From positions 1 to 64,000 of the forward strand of contig JBAXWR010000002.1 of assembly GCA_037128295.1 (NCBI GenBank): DNA of 64,000 nt, read 5' to 3'. Each line of letters opens with the position of its first letter. The first letter of the stretch is position 1. This document shows, piece after piece, positions 1 to 8,125 of this stretch. Origin of the DNA: JAAFHB01 sp037128295. GTDB lineage: Bacteria > Bacteroidota > Bacteroidia > Bacteroidales > Prolixibacteraceae. Under the pieces are notes generated by a model that was given only the letters and a program-made list of their open reading frames with translations, had not been told where the DNA came from and did no database searches. The position numbers and the translations under genes were made by a program.

Positions 1-519
1 CTGAACGAACAATTTAAAATCGAGGATGGAGAAGTCCTTGTCGATATTGGTGTGGCAGAGGGAAACTTTGCATTGGAAGCTGTTGAAAAGGCATCCAGAA
101 TTATTATGTTTGAAACAGATGTGGAGTGGATCGAAGCATTGAACGCTACTTTTGAACCTTGGAAAGATAAAGTATTGATTGTTAATAAGTTTGTTAGTGA
201 CATTACCAATTATTCCAATACGACTCTTGATGATTTTATTGGCCCGGAGGAGAAAATCACTTTCCTGAAAATTGATGTGGACGGTGCAGAATCGCGGTTG
301 ATGAAAGGCTGCAAGAGAATACTTGCCGAACAAAAACCGCTTAAACTGGCAATTTGTACCTATCACAAACAAAATGACGCAGAGGAATTCAAATCGCTTT
401 TAATCAGAAATGGCTTTGAAACCACACATTCAGATGGGTTTATACTCTTTTATTATGATAAAAAAATGAAGGCTCCCTATTTGAGAAGGGGATTAATCAG
501 GGCCACAAAAAAAGGTTAA
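1..519 (+). CDS. FkbM-type SAM-dependent methyltransferase, 5' end outside window
   Basis: The frame is open from the first base, so the gene begins upstream of the window; a GTG at 52 lies inside the SAM-binding motif and is not a credible start. Near the window edge the protein reads VDIGVAEGNFA, a Rossmann-fold motif I, and later FLKIDVDGAESRLMKG, the acidic loop characteristic of FkbM-family methyltransferases. Known members O-methylate sugars or small molecules; the acceptor cannot be told here. It is the first visible member of a same-strand run with inositol monophosphatase, an acyltransferase and a glycosyltransferase, which suggests surface glycan or lipid modification (inference). 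Confidence 0.8.
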   Translation: MNEQFKIEDGEVLVDIGVAEGNFALEAVEKASRIIMFETDVEWIEALNATFEPWKDKVLIVNKFVSDITNYSNTTLDDFIGPEEKITFLKIDVDGAESRLMKGCKRILAEQKPLKLAICTYHKQNDAEEFKSLLIRNGFETTHSDGFILFYYDKKMKAPYLRRGLIRATKKG

Positions 520-581
520 AACAAACTATGGACATTACCTGTTATAAACATATTTAATCACTATTTTTGTAAAAAAAATAT

Positions 582-1373
582 ATGGATCTCGAAAATATAT
601 GCTTTGAAGTTCAGGGAATTGCTAAAATAGCAGGGCTTTTTATCGCCGAAGAACGTGAAAAATTCAATCTTGACACCATTGAAGTTAAAGGAAAAGCAAA
701 CTTTGTATCTTATGTTGATAAACAAGCCGAGCTGCTTATTGTTGAGGAGCTCCGCAATTTATTGCCCGGTTCCGGTTTTATCGCAGAAGAGGGAACCGGT
801 TCGAGTGCAGATGAAAAATACAAATGGATCATCGATCCTCTTGACGGGACTACAAATTTTATCCATGGGCTTCCACCTTTTGCAGTCAGCATCGCGCTGA
901 TGGAGGATGATGAATTGGTTTTGGGAGTTGTTTACGAAGTCACACAGGATGAGTGCTTTTTTGCGTGGAAAGGGAGCAAAGCTTATTTGAATGGTGACGA
1001 AATTAAAGTATCAACTGCTTCAACAACAAGTGATTCATTGATTGCAACCGGTTTTCCCTATACAGCTTTTGAAAAATTGGAAGGCAATATTTCGTTAATG
1101 CGCCATTTTATGGTCCATTCGCACGGATTGAGAAGGTTAGGTTCTGCCGCAACCGACTTGGCCTATCTTGCTGCCGGCCGATTCGAAGCTTTTTATGAAC
1201 ACGGACTTAAACCATGGGATGTCGCTGCAGGTGCTGTCATCGTCAGACAGGCTGGTGGAAAAGTTTCCGATTTTAATGGCAGCAATCAATTTCTGTTTAA
1301 TGGTGAAATCGTAGCTTCAAATTACAATTATTTTGAAGAATTTTATGGGATTGTACATAAGCATTTTGTATAG
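582..1373 (+). CDS. Inositol monophosphatase family protein (SuhB-like)
   Basis: The 263-residue protein has the full signature of the Mg2+-dependent, Li+-sensitive phosphatase family: an EE pair near residues 69-70, DPLDGTTNF near residues 86-94, and WDVAAG near 212 followed by a GG segment. These residues bind the metal ions and phosphate. Members hydrolyse inositol-1-phosphate or related sugar phosphates in the cytoplasm, and the E. coli SuhB also acts in rRNA transcription; which applies here is not visible. Length is normal and ATG at 582 starts the usual N-terminal helix. It lies 62 bp after the methyltransferase and 48 bp before the acyltransferase on the same strand. Confidence 0.9.
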   Translation: MDLENICFEVQGIAKIAGLFIAEEREKFNLDTIEVKGKANFVSYVDKQAELLIVEELRNLLPGSGFIAEEGTGSSADEKYKWIIDPLDGTTNFIHGLPPFAVSIALMEDDELVLGVVYEVTQDECFFAWKGSKAYLNGDEIKVSTASTTSDSLIATGFPYTAFEKLEGNISLMRHFMVHSHGLRRLGSAATDLAYLAAGRFEAFYEHGLKPWDVAAGAVIVRQAGGKVSDFNGSNQFLFNGEIVASNYNYFEEFYGIVHKHFV

Positions 1374-1421
1374 ATAACTCTCAGAAAGATTGATTTGAAC
1401 TAGTTAATACTTTTTGGGATA

Positions 1422-2342
1422 ATGGCAAAAATTGGATTCCTTTTGATCAGGTCTGTAACATTGATATTCAGACTATTTCCGCTATGTATTCATTACGTGT
1501 TCGCCGATCTGATCTTCTTTTTTTCATTTTACGTTTTCCGGTATCGTCGCGATGACGTTGCTGAGAATCTTGCGAAATCCTTTCCCGAAAAATCAGATGA
1601 GGAACGCTATAGAATCGCAAAACACTATTACAGTCACCTTTGTGACACAATGATCGAAACCCTCTATTATGACAGGATTTCTGCTTCACAGGCAAAGAAA
1701 CATGTAAAATTTCTGAACCCGGAACTTGTGAACAATTACCTGGATAAGGGACGACCAGTAATCGGGTTTTTAGGACACTATAATAATTGGGAATGGTTCT
1801 CGCATTGGCCGCTTTTTTCCAAACATCGTTTTTATCCGATCTATAAACGGGTCAAAAACAGGGCTTTTGATTTGTTCTATTATAAAATGAGGAGTAGATT
1901 TGGTGGAATACCTGTTGAACGATCTGCTACTTTCCGCCAGCTTATTGGCGACAATATTAAAGGAATACCATTTCTTTCTCCTTTTCTTTTTGATCAGACG
2001 CCAAGGATTTACGAATTCCATCATTGGACAACTTTCCTCAATCAACAAACAGCATGGGTACTTGGTGCTGAAAAAGTAGCTCAAAAATTGGATGCAGTCG
2101 TAGTCTTTTTGAATTCAAGAAAAATTAAACGGGGATACTATGAGGCTGAATATGTATTAGTTACAGAAAATGCCGCAAGTTGTCCAAAATTTGAGATTAC
2201 AGAAAAATGTGCACGTTTACTTGAAAAACAAATTATTGAGCAACCTGAATATTGGCTTTGGTCCCATCGCAGGTGGAAATTTAATAAAGACGAAGCCGGT
2301 CAGAATAAGCCATTTGATTCATCAATACCAGGTTACATCTGA
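1422..2342 (+). CDS. Lysophospholipid/lipid A acyltransferase family protein (LpxL/HtrB-like)
   Basis: The 306-residue protein resembles the LpxL/HtrB acyltransferases that add secondary acyl chains to lipid A at the inner membrane. An N-terminal hydrophobic stretch (about residues 5-40) would anchor it. The catalytic H-x4-E motif is seen as GHYNNWEW with H119 and E124. Further conserved patches include GIPVERSA and PFLFDQTP near residues 165-195, and a C-terminal WLWSHRRWK, typical of the family. Bacteroidota often carry a single such enzyme. The next gene starts 2 bp after the stop codon, so the two are almost certainly co-transcribed and perhaps translationally coupled. Confidence 0.88.
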   Translation: MAKIGFLLIRSVTLIFRLFPLCIHYVFADLIFFFSFYVFRYRRDDVAENLAKSFPEKSDEERYRIAKHYYSHLCDTMIETLYYDRISASQAKKHVKFLNPELVNNYLDKGRPVIGFLGHYNNWEWFSHWPLFSKHRFYPIYKRVKNRAFDLFYYKMRSRFGGIPVERSATFRQLIGDNIKGIPFLSPFLFDQTPRIYEFHHWTTFLNQQTAWVLGAEKVAQKLDAVVVFLNSRKIKRGYYEAEYVLVTENAASCPKFEITEKCARLLEKQIIEQPEYWLWSHRRWKFNKDEAGQNKPFDSSIPGYI

Positions 2343-2344
2343 AA

Positions 2345-3385
2345 TTGAAACTATCTGTTGTCATATTAAATTGGAATGGGAGCCATCATCTCAGACGGTT
2401 TCTCCCCTCAGTGATTAAGTACTCCCAATATGATTGGGCTGAGATTATCGTCGCGGACAATTTTTCAACAGATGATAGTTATCATGTTATCAATAAGGAG
2501 TTTCCGTCTGTAAAGTATTTACAGCTCGGACAAAATTATGGTTTTGCCAAAGGATACAACAATGCCCTGAAAAACAATACTTCCGATTATATTTTATTGC
2601 TTAATTCGGATGTGGAAGTAACGGAAAACTGGCTTGAACCTTTAATAAAAATGATGGATGATGACCCATTAATTGCAGCGTGTCAACCTAAAATCATGCA
2701 AATTGATCATCCTGAGCTATTTGAATATGCGGGTGCTTCGGGTGGTTTTATTGACCATTACGGCTATCCATTCTGCAGGGGGAGGATTGTCAATGTTCAG
2801 GAACAAGATCATGGACAATACGATGACCCAATTTCGGTTTTCTGGGCAAGTGGTGCGGCTGTTTTGGTCAGGGGAAGCTTATGGCATGAGTTTGGCGGTT
2901 TTGACATTGATTTCTGGGCACATATGGAAGAGATCGATCTTTGCTGGAGAATGAAGAATCGTGGGTATAAAATTGCGGTATGCCCTGCTTCTACAGTTTT
3001 CCATTTAGGAGGTGGAAGTCTCTCCTACGGAAGCCCGCAAAAAATCTTCCTGAATTTCAGAAACAACCTATTTCTCCTTTATAAAAACCTTCCGAAAGGA
3101 AAATTATTTAACATCATCTTTTTCAGGATGATATTAGATGGTGTTGCAGCAATTCAGTTTATGGCTACCGGTCAGTTCAAACCATTTTTGATGGTTTTGA
3201 AAGCCCACCTTGACTTTTACAGAAATTTGAAAAAACTACGGCTTAAAAGAAAGGTGCTTCTCCAAAAAGTTACAACCCCCAATCACCCTGAAGTTTACCA
3301 CGGCAGCCTTATTTTTGATTTCTTTATTGCAAGAAAAAAGAAATTCTCTTCCCTAAATTTCAAAACCAGAAACCTTAAGTTGTGA
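2345..3385 (+). CDS. Family 2 glycosyltransferase
   Basis: The 346-residue protein begins with the GT-A fold of family 2 transferases: LSVVILNWNG at the N-terminus, a nucleotide-binding ADNFSTDDS near residues 37-45, and the metal/sugar-nucleotide motif NSDVE near 87-91. The HMEEIDLCWRMKNRGY segment near 195-210 is the conserved acceptor/catalytic ED region of rhamnosyl-type GT2 enzymes. The C-terminal part has a hydrophobic segment and a basic tail, as in membrane-associated GTs. The start is a TTG at 2345, two bases after the previous stop; no ATG fits the conserved N-terminus. The sugar donor and acceptor are unknown, and context points to envelope glycans. Confidence 0.9.
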   Translation: MKLSVVILNWNGSHHLRRFLPSVIKYSQYDWAEIIVADNFSTDDSYHVINKEFPSVKYLQLGQNYGFAKGYNNALKNNTSDYILLLNSDVEVTENWLEPLIKMMDDDPLIAACQPKIMQIDHPELFEYAGASGGFIDHYGYPFCRGRIVNVQEQDHGQYDDPISVFWASGAAVLVRGSLWHEFGGFDIDFWAHMEEIDLCWRMKNRGYKIAVCPASTVFHLGGGSLSYGSPQKIFLNFRNNLFLLYKNLPKGKLFNIIFFRMILDGVAAIQFMATGQFKPFLMVLKAHLDFYRNLKKLRLKRKVLLQKVTTPNHPEVYHGSLIFDFFIARKKKFSSLNFKTRNLKL

Positions 3386-3421
3386 GAAAGAATGTTCGTC
3401 TTATTTTCGATTTGGTGGCAA

Positions 3422-3463
3422 AAATTTCAAATTTCAAATTTCAAATTTCAAATTTCAAATTTC
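3422..3463 (+). repeat. Short tandem repeat, 7-bp CAAATTT unit, about six copies
   Basis: Between the glycosyltransferase stop and the next gene the 7-mer CAAATTT is repeated head to tail about six times without interruption. Related 7-mers of the form GGAAATT occur in the intergenic DNA near 17940-17975 and 52741-52766. The array is non-coding and probably arose by replication slippage. No function is evident. Confidence 0.85.
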
Positions 3464-3495
3464 TTAATTATTAATTCTTAATTCTTTAATTCCCA

Positions 3496-4038
3496 ATGCG
3501 TATCACCAAAGAAAACACCTCAGCCCTGTTTATCGATTTTCAGGAAAAACTTTTCCCTGCCATGGACGAAAAGGAATTGTTATTGAAAAACACAAAAATA
3601 TTGTTGGAAGGATTAAAAACATTGGGCATTCAAGCTGTATTTACTCAACAGTATTCCAAAGGTTTGGGCGAAACAATTGAAGAACTCAGGTTGCTTGTTC
3701 CAGAGTTTTCGGCTATCGAAAAAACCGATTTCAGTTGTCTGGGTGCTGCGGAATATGCTGAATTTCTAAAGCTTCACCAATCTAAGAACATCATCCTTTG
3801 CGGGATAGAGGCCCATGTTTGTGTCTTACAAACTGCAGTTGACCTTAAGGAGGCAGGTTACCACCCTGTCGTTGTAACTGATTGCATCACTTCACGTTCC
3901 AAAATAAACAAACAGGGTGCAATCGAAAGGTTCCGTTTTGAGAATATTATGATGGCTACCTGCGAATCGATCCTGTTCGAATTGACACGTTCAGCCAAGT
4001 CTCCAGAGTTCAGGGCAATATCTAAATTGGTAAAATAA
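3496..4038 (+). CDS. Isochorismatase-fold cysteine hydrolase (YcaC-like)
   Basis: The 180-residue cytoplasmic protein has the isochorismatase/nicotinamidase fold. The catalytic triad is visible: D14 in ALFIDFQEK, K76 in AIEKTDFS, and the nucleophile C109 in GIEAHVCVLQ, with the cis-peptide-bearing IEAH before it. Family members hydrolyse amides or vinyl ethers (nicotinamide, ureidoacrylate, isochorismate), but many YcaC-type proteins have no known substrate. No zinc-binding DxHxxxxH cluster typical of nicotinamidase PncA is seen, so PncA is unlikely. It is the last gene of the plus-strand run and faces the AIM24 gene across a repeat array. Confidence 0.88.
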   Translation: MRITKENTSALFIDFQEKLFPAMDEKELLLKNTKILLEGLKTLGIQAVFTQQYSKGLGETIEELRLLVPEFSAIEKTDFSCLGAAEYAEFLKLHQSKNIILCGIEAHVCVLQTAVDLKEAGYHPVVVTDCITSRSKINKQGAIERFRFENIMMATCESILFELTRSAKSPEFRAISKLVK

Positions 4039-4050
4039 CAAGATGAGATT

Positions 4051-4680
4051 TTTATGTCTCGCAAAGAACGCTAAGTACGCAAAGGTTTGTCTCCAAGCCC
4101 TTTGCGTTCTCTGCGGTCTTTGCGAGAAACCTTTGTTTTTTTATATCTCGGAAAGTACGCTAAGTACGCAGAGTTTTGTTTCCAAGCCCTTTGCGTTCTC
4201 TTTGGTCTTTTATAGAAACCTTTGTTTTTTTATGTCTCGCAAAGTACGCCAGGTTACCCAAAGTTTTGTTTCCAATCCCTTTGCGTTCTCTGCGGTCTTT
4301 GCGAGAAACCTTTGTTTTTTTTTATCTCGCAAAGTACGCTAAGTACGCAGAGTTTTGTTTCCAGTCCCTTTGCGTTCTCTGCGGTCTTTGCGAGAAACCT
4401 TTGTTTTTTTGTCTCGCAAAGTACGCTAAGTTACGCAAAGTTTTGTTTCCAATCCCTTTGCGTTCTCTGCGATCTTTGCGAGAAACCTTTGTTTTTTTAT
4501 GTCTCGCAAAGAACGCCAGGTTACCCAAAGTTTTGTCTCCAGTCCCTTTGCGGTCTCTGCGATCTTTGCGAGAAACCTTTGTTTTTTTATATCTCGCAAA
4601 GAACGCTAAGTTACGCAAAGTCTTGTTAATCAAAACCTTTGCGGTATCTGCGGTCTTTGCGAGAAATATTCTTTTTATTG
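4051..4680. repeat. Tandem array of about seven 89-90-bp units with internal dyad symmetry
   Basis: Seven head-to-tail units begin near 4054, 4143, 4232, 4322, 4409, 4499 and 4589. Each unit opens with CTCGCAAAGNACGC and closes with GCGGTCTTTGCGAG, which are imperfect reverse complements, so every unit can fold into a hairpin; a T-rich linker (AAACCTTTGTTTTTTT) separates units. Units are highly similar, differing mainly by AACGC/TACGC and AAGTAC/AGGTTAC variants. The array fills the gap between two convergent genes (stops at 4038 and 4675) and just enters the end of the second. Open frames across it are repeat artefacts. A single degenerate relative occurs near 16791-16885. Confidence 0.9.
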
Positions 4681-5442
4681 AAATAAGTTGTTCAGCACTC
4701 CCCCACTTCCCTCTTTTCGGCTGTTTGGTCCAAAACTGCTCAATTGGGAAATCAGTTTACGAATCGGCATCGACTGCAACCAAACCCTTCCGGTTCCGCG
4801 CAATGTGGCCAAAAATAGACCTTCACCGCCAAACACCATCGACCTTAAACCACCTGCCTGCTGAATATCGAAGTCGATCGATTGCTCAAAAGCAACCACA
4901 CATCCGGTATCGACCCGCAAAGTTTCGTTGTTTAAACGGCGTTCAATCACCGTTCCACCTGCATGGATAAATGCTTTTCCATCTCCACTCAGTTGCTGAA
5001 GGATAAAACCCTCACCACCAAAGAACCCTGAACCCAATTTCTTGTTAAACCTCATGGCAATCTTTGTTCCAAGGGCTGCACACAAAAATGCATCTTTCTG
5101 TACGATTATGGTGCCACCCATAGACCGTAAGTCAACAGGGACGATTGTTCCGGGATATGGGGCGGAAAATGCAACGTGCTTTTTGCCATACCCACGATTG
5201 GTAAAATGGGTCAGGAACAATGATTCTCCTGTGATCAACCTGGAACCGGCTGATAATAATTTATCAAAAAAACCTGCCCCAGGATTTGAACCGTCGCCCA
5301 TTTTCGATTCAAAATCAATCCCATCCTCCATATAAAGCATAGCTCCGGCCTCGGCAATAACCGTTTCGTTAGGGTCCAATTCAACTTCAACCAACTGGAC
5401 ATCATGTCCTATAATCCTGTAATCAATTTCGTGTGATTGCAT
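4675..5442 (-). CDS. AIM24 / TIGR00266 family protein
   Basis: The 255-residue protein belongs to the AIM24 (TIGR00266) family, a beta-sandwich named after a yeast mitochondrial biogenesis factor; its bacterial role is unknown. Recognised features are the N-terminal ELDPNETVIAEAGAMLYM, a GGEGFILQQLSGDGKAFIHAGG repeat region in the middle (here about residues 145-165) and a second FGGEGLFLATLRGTGRVWLQS near the C-terminus. Length is normal. The final codons run into the edge of the 89-bp repeat array. It is separated by 43 bp from the minus-strand isochorismatase-fold gene upstream, so the two may be co-transcribed. Confidence 0.88.
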   Translation of the reverse strand: MQSHEIDYRIIGHDVQLVEVELDPNETVIAEAGAMLYMEDGIDFESKMGDGSNPGAGFFDKLLSAGSRLITGESLFLTHFTNRGYGKKHVAFSAPYPGTIVPVDLRSMGGTIIVQKDAFLCAALGTKIAMRFNKKLGSGFFGGEGFILQQLSGDGKAFIHAGGTVIERRLNNETLRVDTGCVVAFEQSIDFDIQQAGGLRSMVFGGEGLFLATLRGTGRVWLQSMPIRKLISQLSSFGPNSRKEGSGGVLNNLFQ

Positions 5443-5485
5443 AACTTTATGTATTAATATGCTTCAAAAATAATAAAAGAAAACT

Positions 5486-6118
5486 TCATTTCTCCCCCAA
5501 ATATTCTTTAGTTGTAACTACCCGTGCATAATACGAACTCAAAGCAGCCAGAAAACTACGATGAACATCTGCTGACTTTACAATTTCATCATTAATTTTC
5601 AAGTCGCGGGTAGCACAGGCATCACCGATCAAAACACAATTAAAACTATAATCCTTTGCTGCCCTTACTGTTGCATCGACACACATATGGGTCATCATCC
5701 CACAGATTACAAGGTCAGTGATATTCTTACTTTTCAAATCTTCGAGCAATTCCGTTTCCCTGAATCCATTCGGGAAGTGCTTGACAATCACTTTTTCCCC
5801 TTCAATAGGTCTCACGTTTTCATGGATTTCCTGTCCTTTGGTGACAGGTAGAAGGAATGTCGAATTTGGGCGCACCGATATATGCTGGATATGAAAGACC
5901 GGCAATTTTTCTTTGCGAAATTGTTCAAGTATTAACTTTGCATTCAGGCTCGCTTCCACAGGACCAACAAGAGGCATCTTCCCATTTTCGAAATAGTCGT
6001 TCTGTATATCAATGATAATCAAGGCTTTATTCATATTTTGAGTAATTAAATTTTGCTGAGATAGGACTGTTAAAATCGAAAAACCAAGAACCGTGATAAA
6101 GATAAAAATGTATTTCAT
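5486..6118 (-). CDS. Isochorismatase-fold cysteine hydrolase with N-terminal hydrophobic extension
   Basis: The 210-residue protein carries the isochorismatase fold with catalytic triad D37 (IIIDIQNDY), K113 (VKHFPNGF) and C146 (GMMTHMCVDAT). Residues 1-22 form a hydrophobic leader unusual for this normally cytoplasmic family and could direct export or membrane anchoring. An internal ATG at 6034 (MNKALIIID) would give a standard cytosolic protein of 182 residues, so the start is uncertain. Substrate is unknown; best resemblance is to the YecD/RutB-like hydrolases. It is unrelated in detail to the other isochorismatase-fold protein at 3496. Confidence 0.85.
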   Translation of the reverse strand: MKYIFIFITVLGFSILTVLSQQNLITQNMNKALIIIDIQNDYFENGKMPLVGPVEASLNAKLILEQFRKEKLPVFHIQHISVRPNSTFLLPVTKGQEIHENVRPIEGEKVIVKHFPNGFRETELLEDLKSKNITDLVICGMMTHMCVDATVRAAKDYSFNCVLIGDACATRDLKINDEIVKSADVHRSFLAALSSYYARVVTTKEYLGEK

Positions 6119-6253
6119 ATCAAGTTTGTTTTAATTAATAGGTTCAAAGTTAAACATTTATGGAATATAGCAAAAGAAATTAAAGAAAACCAGATTTTCC
6201 CACCGATAATTGCTGAAAAGATTTATATTTATTTATAAATTTGCTGTGTAATC

Positions 6254-6273
6254 TTGTATAAGGTTGTACAATG
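6254..6273 (+). promoter_or_regulatory. Candidate operator upstream of the methyltransferase
   Basis: Just before the methyltransferase start lie two similar half-sites, TTGTATAAG and TTGTACAATG, the second containing the palindrome TTGTACAA. Because the methyltransferase has its own N-terminal helix-turn-helix domain, this could be an autoregulatory site. This is inference from position and symmetry only. Confidence 0.25.
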
Positions 6274-6275
6274 TT

Positions 6276-7352
6276 ATGACTATGGAAAAATATATAAAAG
6301 TTGGAGAAGCCGCCAAAATGATTGGCGTTAGTAATGAGACATTAAGGCGTTGGGATAAATCGGGTAAATTTGAAAGTGTCCGTCACCCAATTAACAATTA
6401 CAGGGTGTACCATGAAAATAGTGTATTGTCTCTGGTCGAGGAATTGCAGCTTGAATTGGAGTATAGTAGTCCAAAAGTAGTCCGCTCAGAAATGAAACCA
6501 TTTTTTGAAACGAATTTTGGAAAATTATATCAATATGATGCAATTGCTTTCCTTAAAACTCTTGATAAAGAATCTGTTGATCTGATTTTTGCTGATCCGC
6601 CTTACAATATAAAAAAGGCGGAATGGGATACATTTTCGTCTCAAAAAGAATATGTCGAATGGAGCATGTTATGGATAAAAGAGGCTCACCGGGTTTTGAA
6701 AAAATCAGGTTCACTATATATTTGTGGCTTTTCGGAAATCCTTGCTGACCTGAAATGGTTCTCTTCCAGTTTATTTCAGGGGTGCAAGTGGTTGGTTTGG
6801 TTCTATCGGAACAAAGGTAATTTAGGAAATGACTGGGCACGGTCCCACGAAAGCATATTGCATTTTCGGAAAAGTAAAGACTTTGTTTTTAACATTGATG
6901 AGATCAGAATCCCCTATAATAATCACACTTTAAAATATCCCGCCAGAACCCAAGCAGAAACCTCTCAGTTTTCTAATGGTAAGAAAAACAATTATTTATG
7001 GACTCCTAATCCGCTTGGGGCAAAGCCGAAAGATGTTTTGGAGATTCCAACAATTTCAAATGGAGCATGGGAAAAAACAAGGCATACTACACAAAAACCA
7101 GTAGAATTGTTGAGAAAGATCATTCTCTCATCATCAAATCAGGAAAGCCTGATCCTTGATCCGTTTGGTGGTTCAGGCACAACCTATGCTGTTGCCGAAG
7201 CCTATGGACGGAAATGGATTGGCACAGAATTGGAATTGGATTATTGCAATTTGATCAAGGAAAGAGTATCAGATAATGAACACCTTAAAAGAATATTATC
7301 ATGCAAGGATGAAAAGGATTCTCAAGCAAGAAGGTCAAAATTAAGGGGTTAA
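6276..7352 (+). CDS. DNA adenine methyltransferase (beta class) with N-terminal MerR-like HTH
   Basis: The 358-residue protein starts with a MerR/excisionase-type helix-turn-helix (KVGEAAKMIGVSNETLRRW, about residues 8-26), then a methyltransferase with motif IV DPPY (about 107-110), WARSHESILHF, TQKPVELL and a late motif I DPFGGSGTT (about 295-303). The order IV before I marks the beta class, whose known members methylate N6-adenine (or N4-cytosine) in type II systems. ATG 6276 follows a weak AAGG; ATG 6282 is an alternative, and an upstream TTG at 6264 is less likely. The restriction gene converges on it and the coding regions overlap by 12 bp. The HTH may control expression or assist DNA binding. 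Confidence 0.88.
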   Translation: MTMEKYIKVGEAAKMIGVSNETLRRWDKSGKFESVRHPINNYRVYHENSVLSLVEELQLELEYSSPKVVRSEMKPFFETNFGKLYQYDAIAFLKTLDKESVDLIFADPPYNIKKAEWDTFSSQKEYVEWSMLWIKEAHRVLKKSGSLYICGFSEILADLKWFSSSLFQGCKWLVWFYRNKGNLGNDWARSHESILHFRKSKDFVFNIDEIRIPYNNHTLKYPARTQAETSQFSNGKKNNYLWTPNPLGAKPKDVLEIPTISNGAWEKTRHTTQKPVELLRKIILSSSNQESLILDPFGGSGTTYAVAEAYGRKWIGTELELDYCNLIKERVSDNEHLKRILSCKDEKDSQARRSKLRG

Positions 7353-7697
7353 CAAACTCCATATATCTGTCGTTACCAATTCTGAAAATGGTTTCATATG
7401 CTTGTTAAATGGTTCTTTAAATACATTTGGAGGGGGATCGACATAGTAAATACCTTCAAGTTCAGTTAGAAAATTGGTGTAAACCATAAATAAACCGGAA
7501 ACTAAGGTAAAGCTTATTTTATCGGTTTCTTTTCTTTGAACATCGTTTAGAAAAATTCCGATTACTTTCTGATCATGCTTCACAAATCTTTCAAGTAAAA
7601 TCTTGTCTATAAACATCTTACCCATCCGATCTTTAGAGGTCGTCTTAGCAGAAACAACAATTTCTCTTTCATCAATATGCTTTCCTGAAGATTTCAC
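7341..7697 (-). pseudogene. Type II restriction endonuclease, catalytic C-terminal part (frameshifted)
   Basis: This 118-codon frame opens with a GTG that overlaps the TGA of the upstream frame, but the same reading frame stays open back to about 7760 and reads KCENDLIISPFPKV before the GTG. That segment with EIVVSAKTTSKDRMGKM forms a plausible PD-(D/E)xK active site: D in ENDLIIS, and (E)xxxxxK in the SAKTTSKDR strand, which resembles the KTTCKDRW motif of EcoRII-like nucleases. It therefore looks like the second half of one nuclease of about 241 residues, broken at a T6 (A6 on the coding strand) tract at 7742-7747. It partners the adjacent methyltransferase. Confidence 0.65.
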
Positions 7698-8065
7698 CTT
7701 TGGAAATGGAGAAATAATGAGGTCATTTTCACATTTGTATGTTTTTTCACCTTCATAATGCTATCAATAATTTGTTTATCAGACTCATGCCAGGTTTCAG
7801 TTTTGATTTTCATTTTATCAAGTAGCATTTCAAATTTCTGAAACTTGATTTGAAAATCATCTGTGGAATATACAAAAAGTCGTTGATTGATGGGACGAAG
7901 GTATTTTGTTGTCCCAGCTATATTTGAAGAATGAATCCGATAACCATTAGATTCCTTAAAATCACTAAGTACATTAGGAAGATACTCCAGAACCCTTAGA
8001 GCTATTTTCTTAAATTCGTAAATGGAGTTCTTCTTCTCCTGTAAATCCTGTATTAAAGAAAGCAT
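7694..8065 (-). pseudogene. Type II restriction endonuclease, N-terminal part (frameshifted)
   Basis: The 123-codon frame gives an alpha-helical N-terminal region without a known motif (LQEKKNSIYEFKKIALRVL...). Its last 15 residues after KVKK (HTNVKMTSLFLHFQR) look out of frame, whereas adding one base in the A6 run at 7742-7747 continues into TYKCENDLIIS of the catalytic half. It is thus the 5' part of the same restriction gene (8065 to 7341). Either the gene is inactivated, is phase-variable through the A tract, or carries a sequencing indel. Assignment as restriction enzyme comes from the catalytic half and from the neighbouring methyltransferase. Confidence 0.6.
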
Positions 8066-8125
8066 GATTTTACAAACAGATTAATTACTTTTATCCCGTT
8101 AAAAACAAACTAACAATCTTTTCAA

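Noticed and set aside
3422..3463. CAAATTT array as a regulatory phase-variation tract
   Set aside because: It lies 32 bp or more before the next gene start in a leader without recognisable promoter elements; nothing supports a switching role.
4051..4680. Possible CRISPR array
   Set aside because: Units are contiguous and nearly identical along their whole 89 bp, with no unique spacers, and no cas gene is present.
4043..4970. Several overlapping plus-strand and minus-strand frames of 99-264 codons across the 89-bp array
   Set aside because: They are translations of the tandem repeat (RSLRSLRETFVF-type periodic protein), have no independent start context and one runs antisense into the AIM24 gene.
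7341..8065. Two-subunit restriction enzyme
   Set aside because: The catalytic frame has meaningful residues before its GTG start and the end of the first frame looks out of frame, so a single frameshifted gene is simpler.
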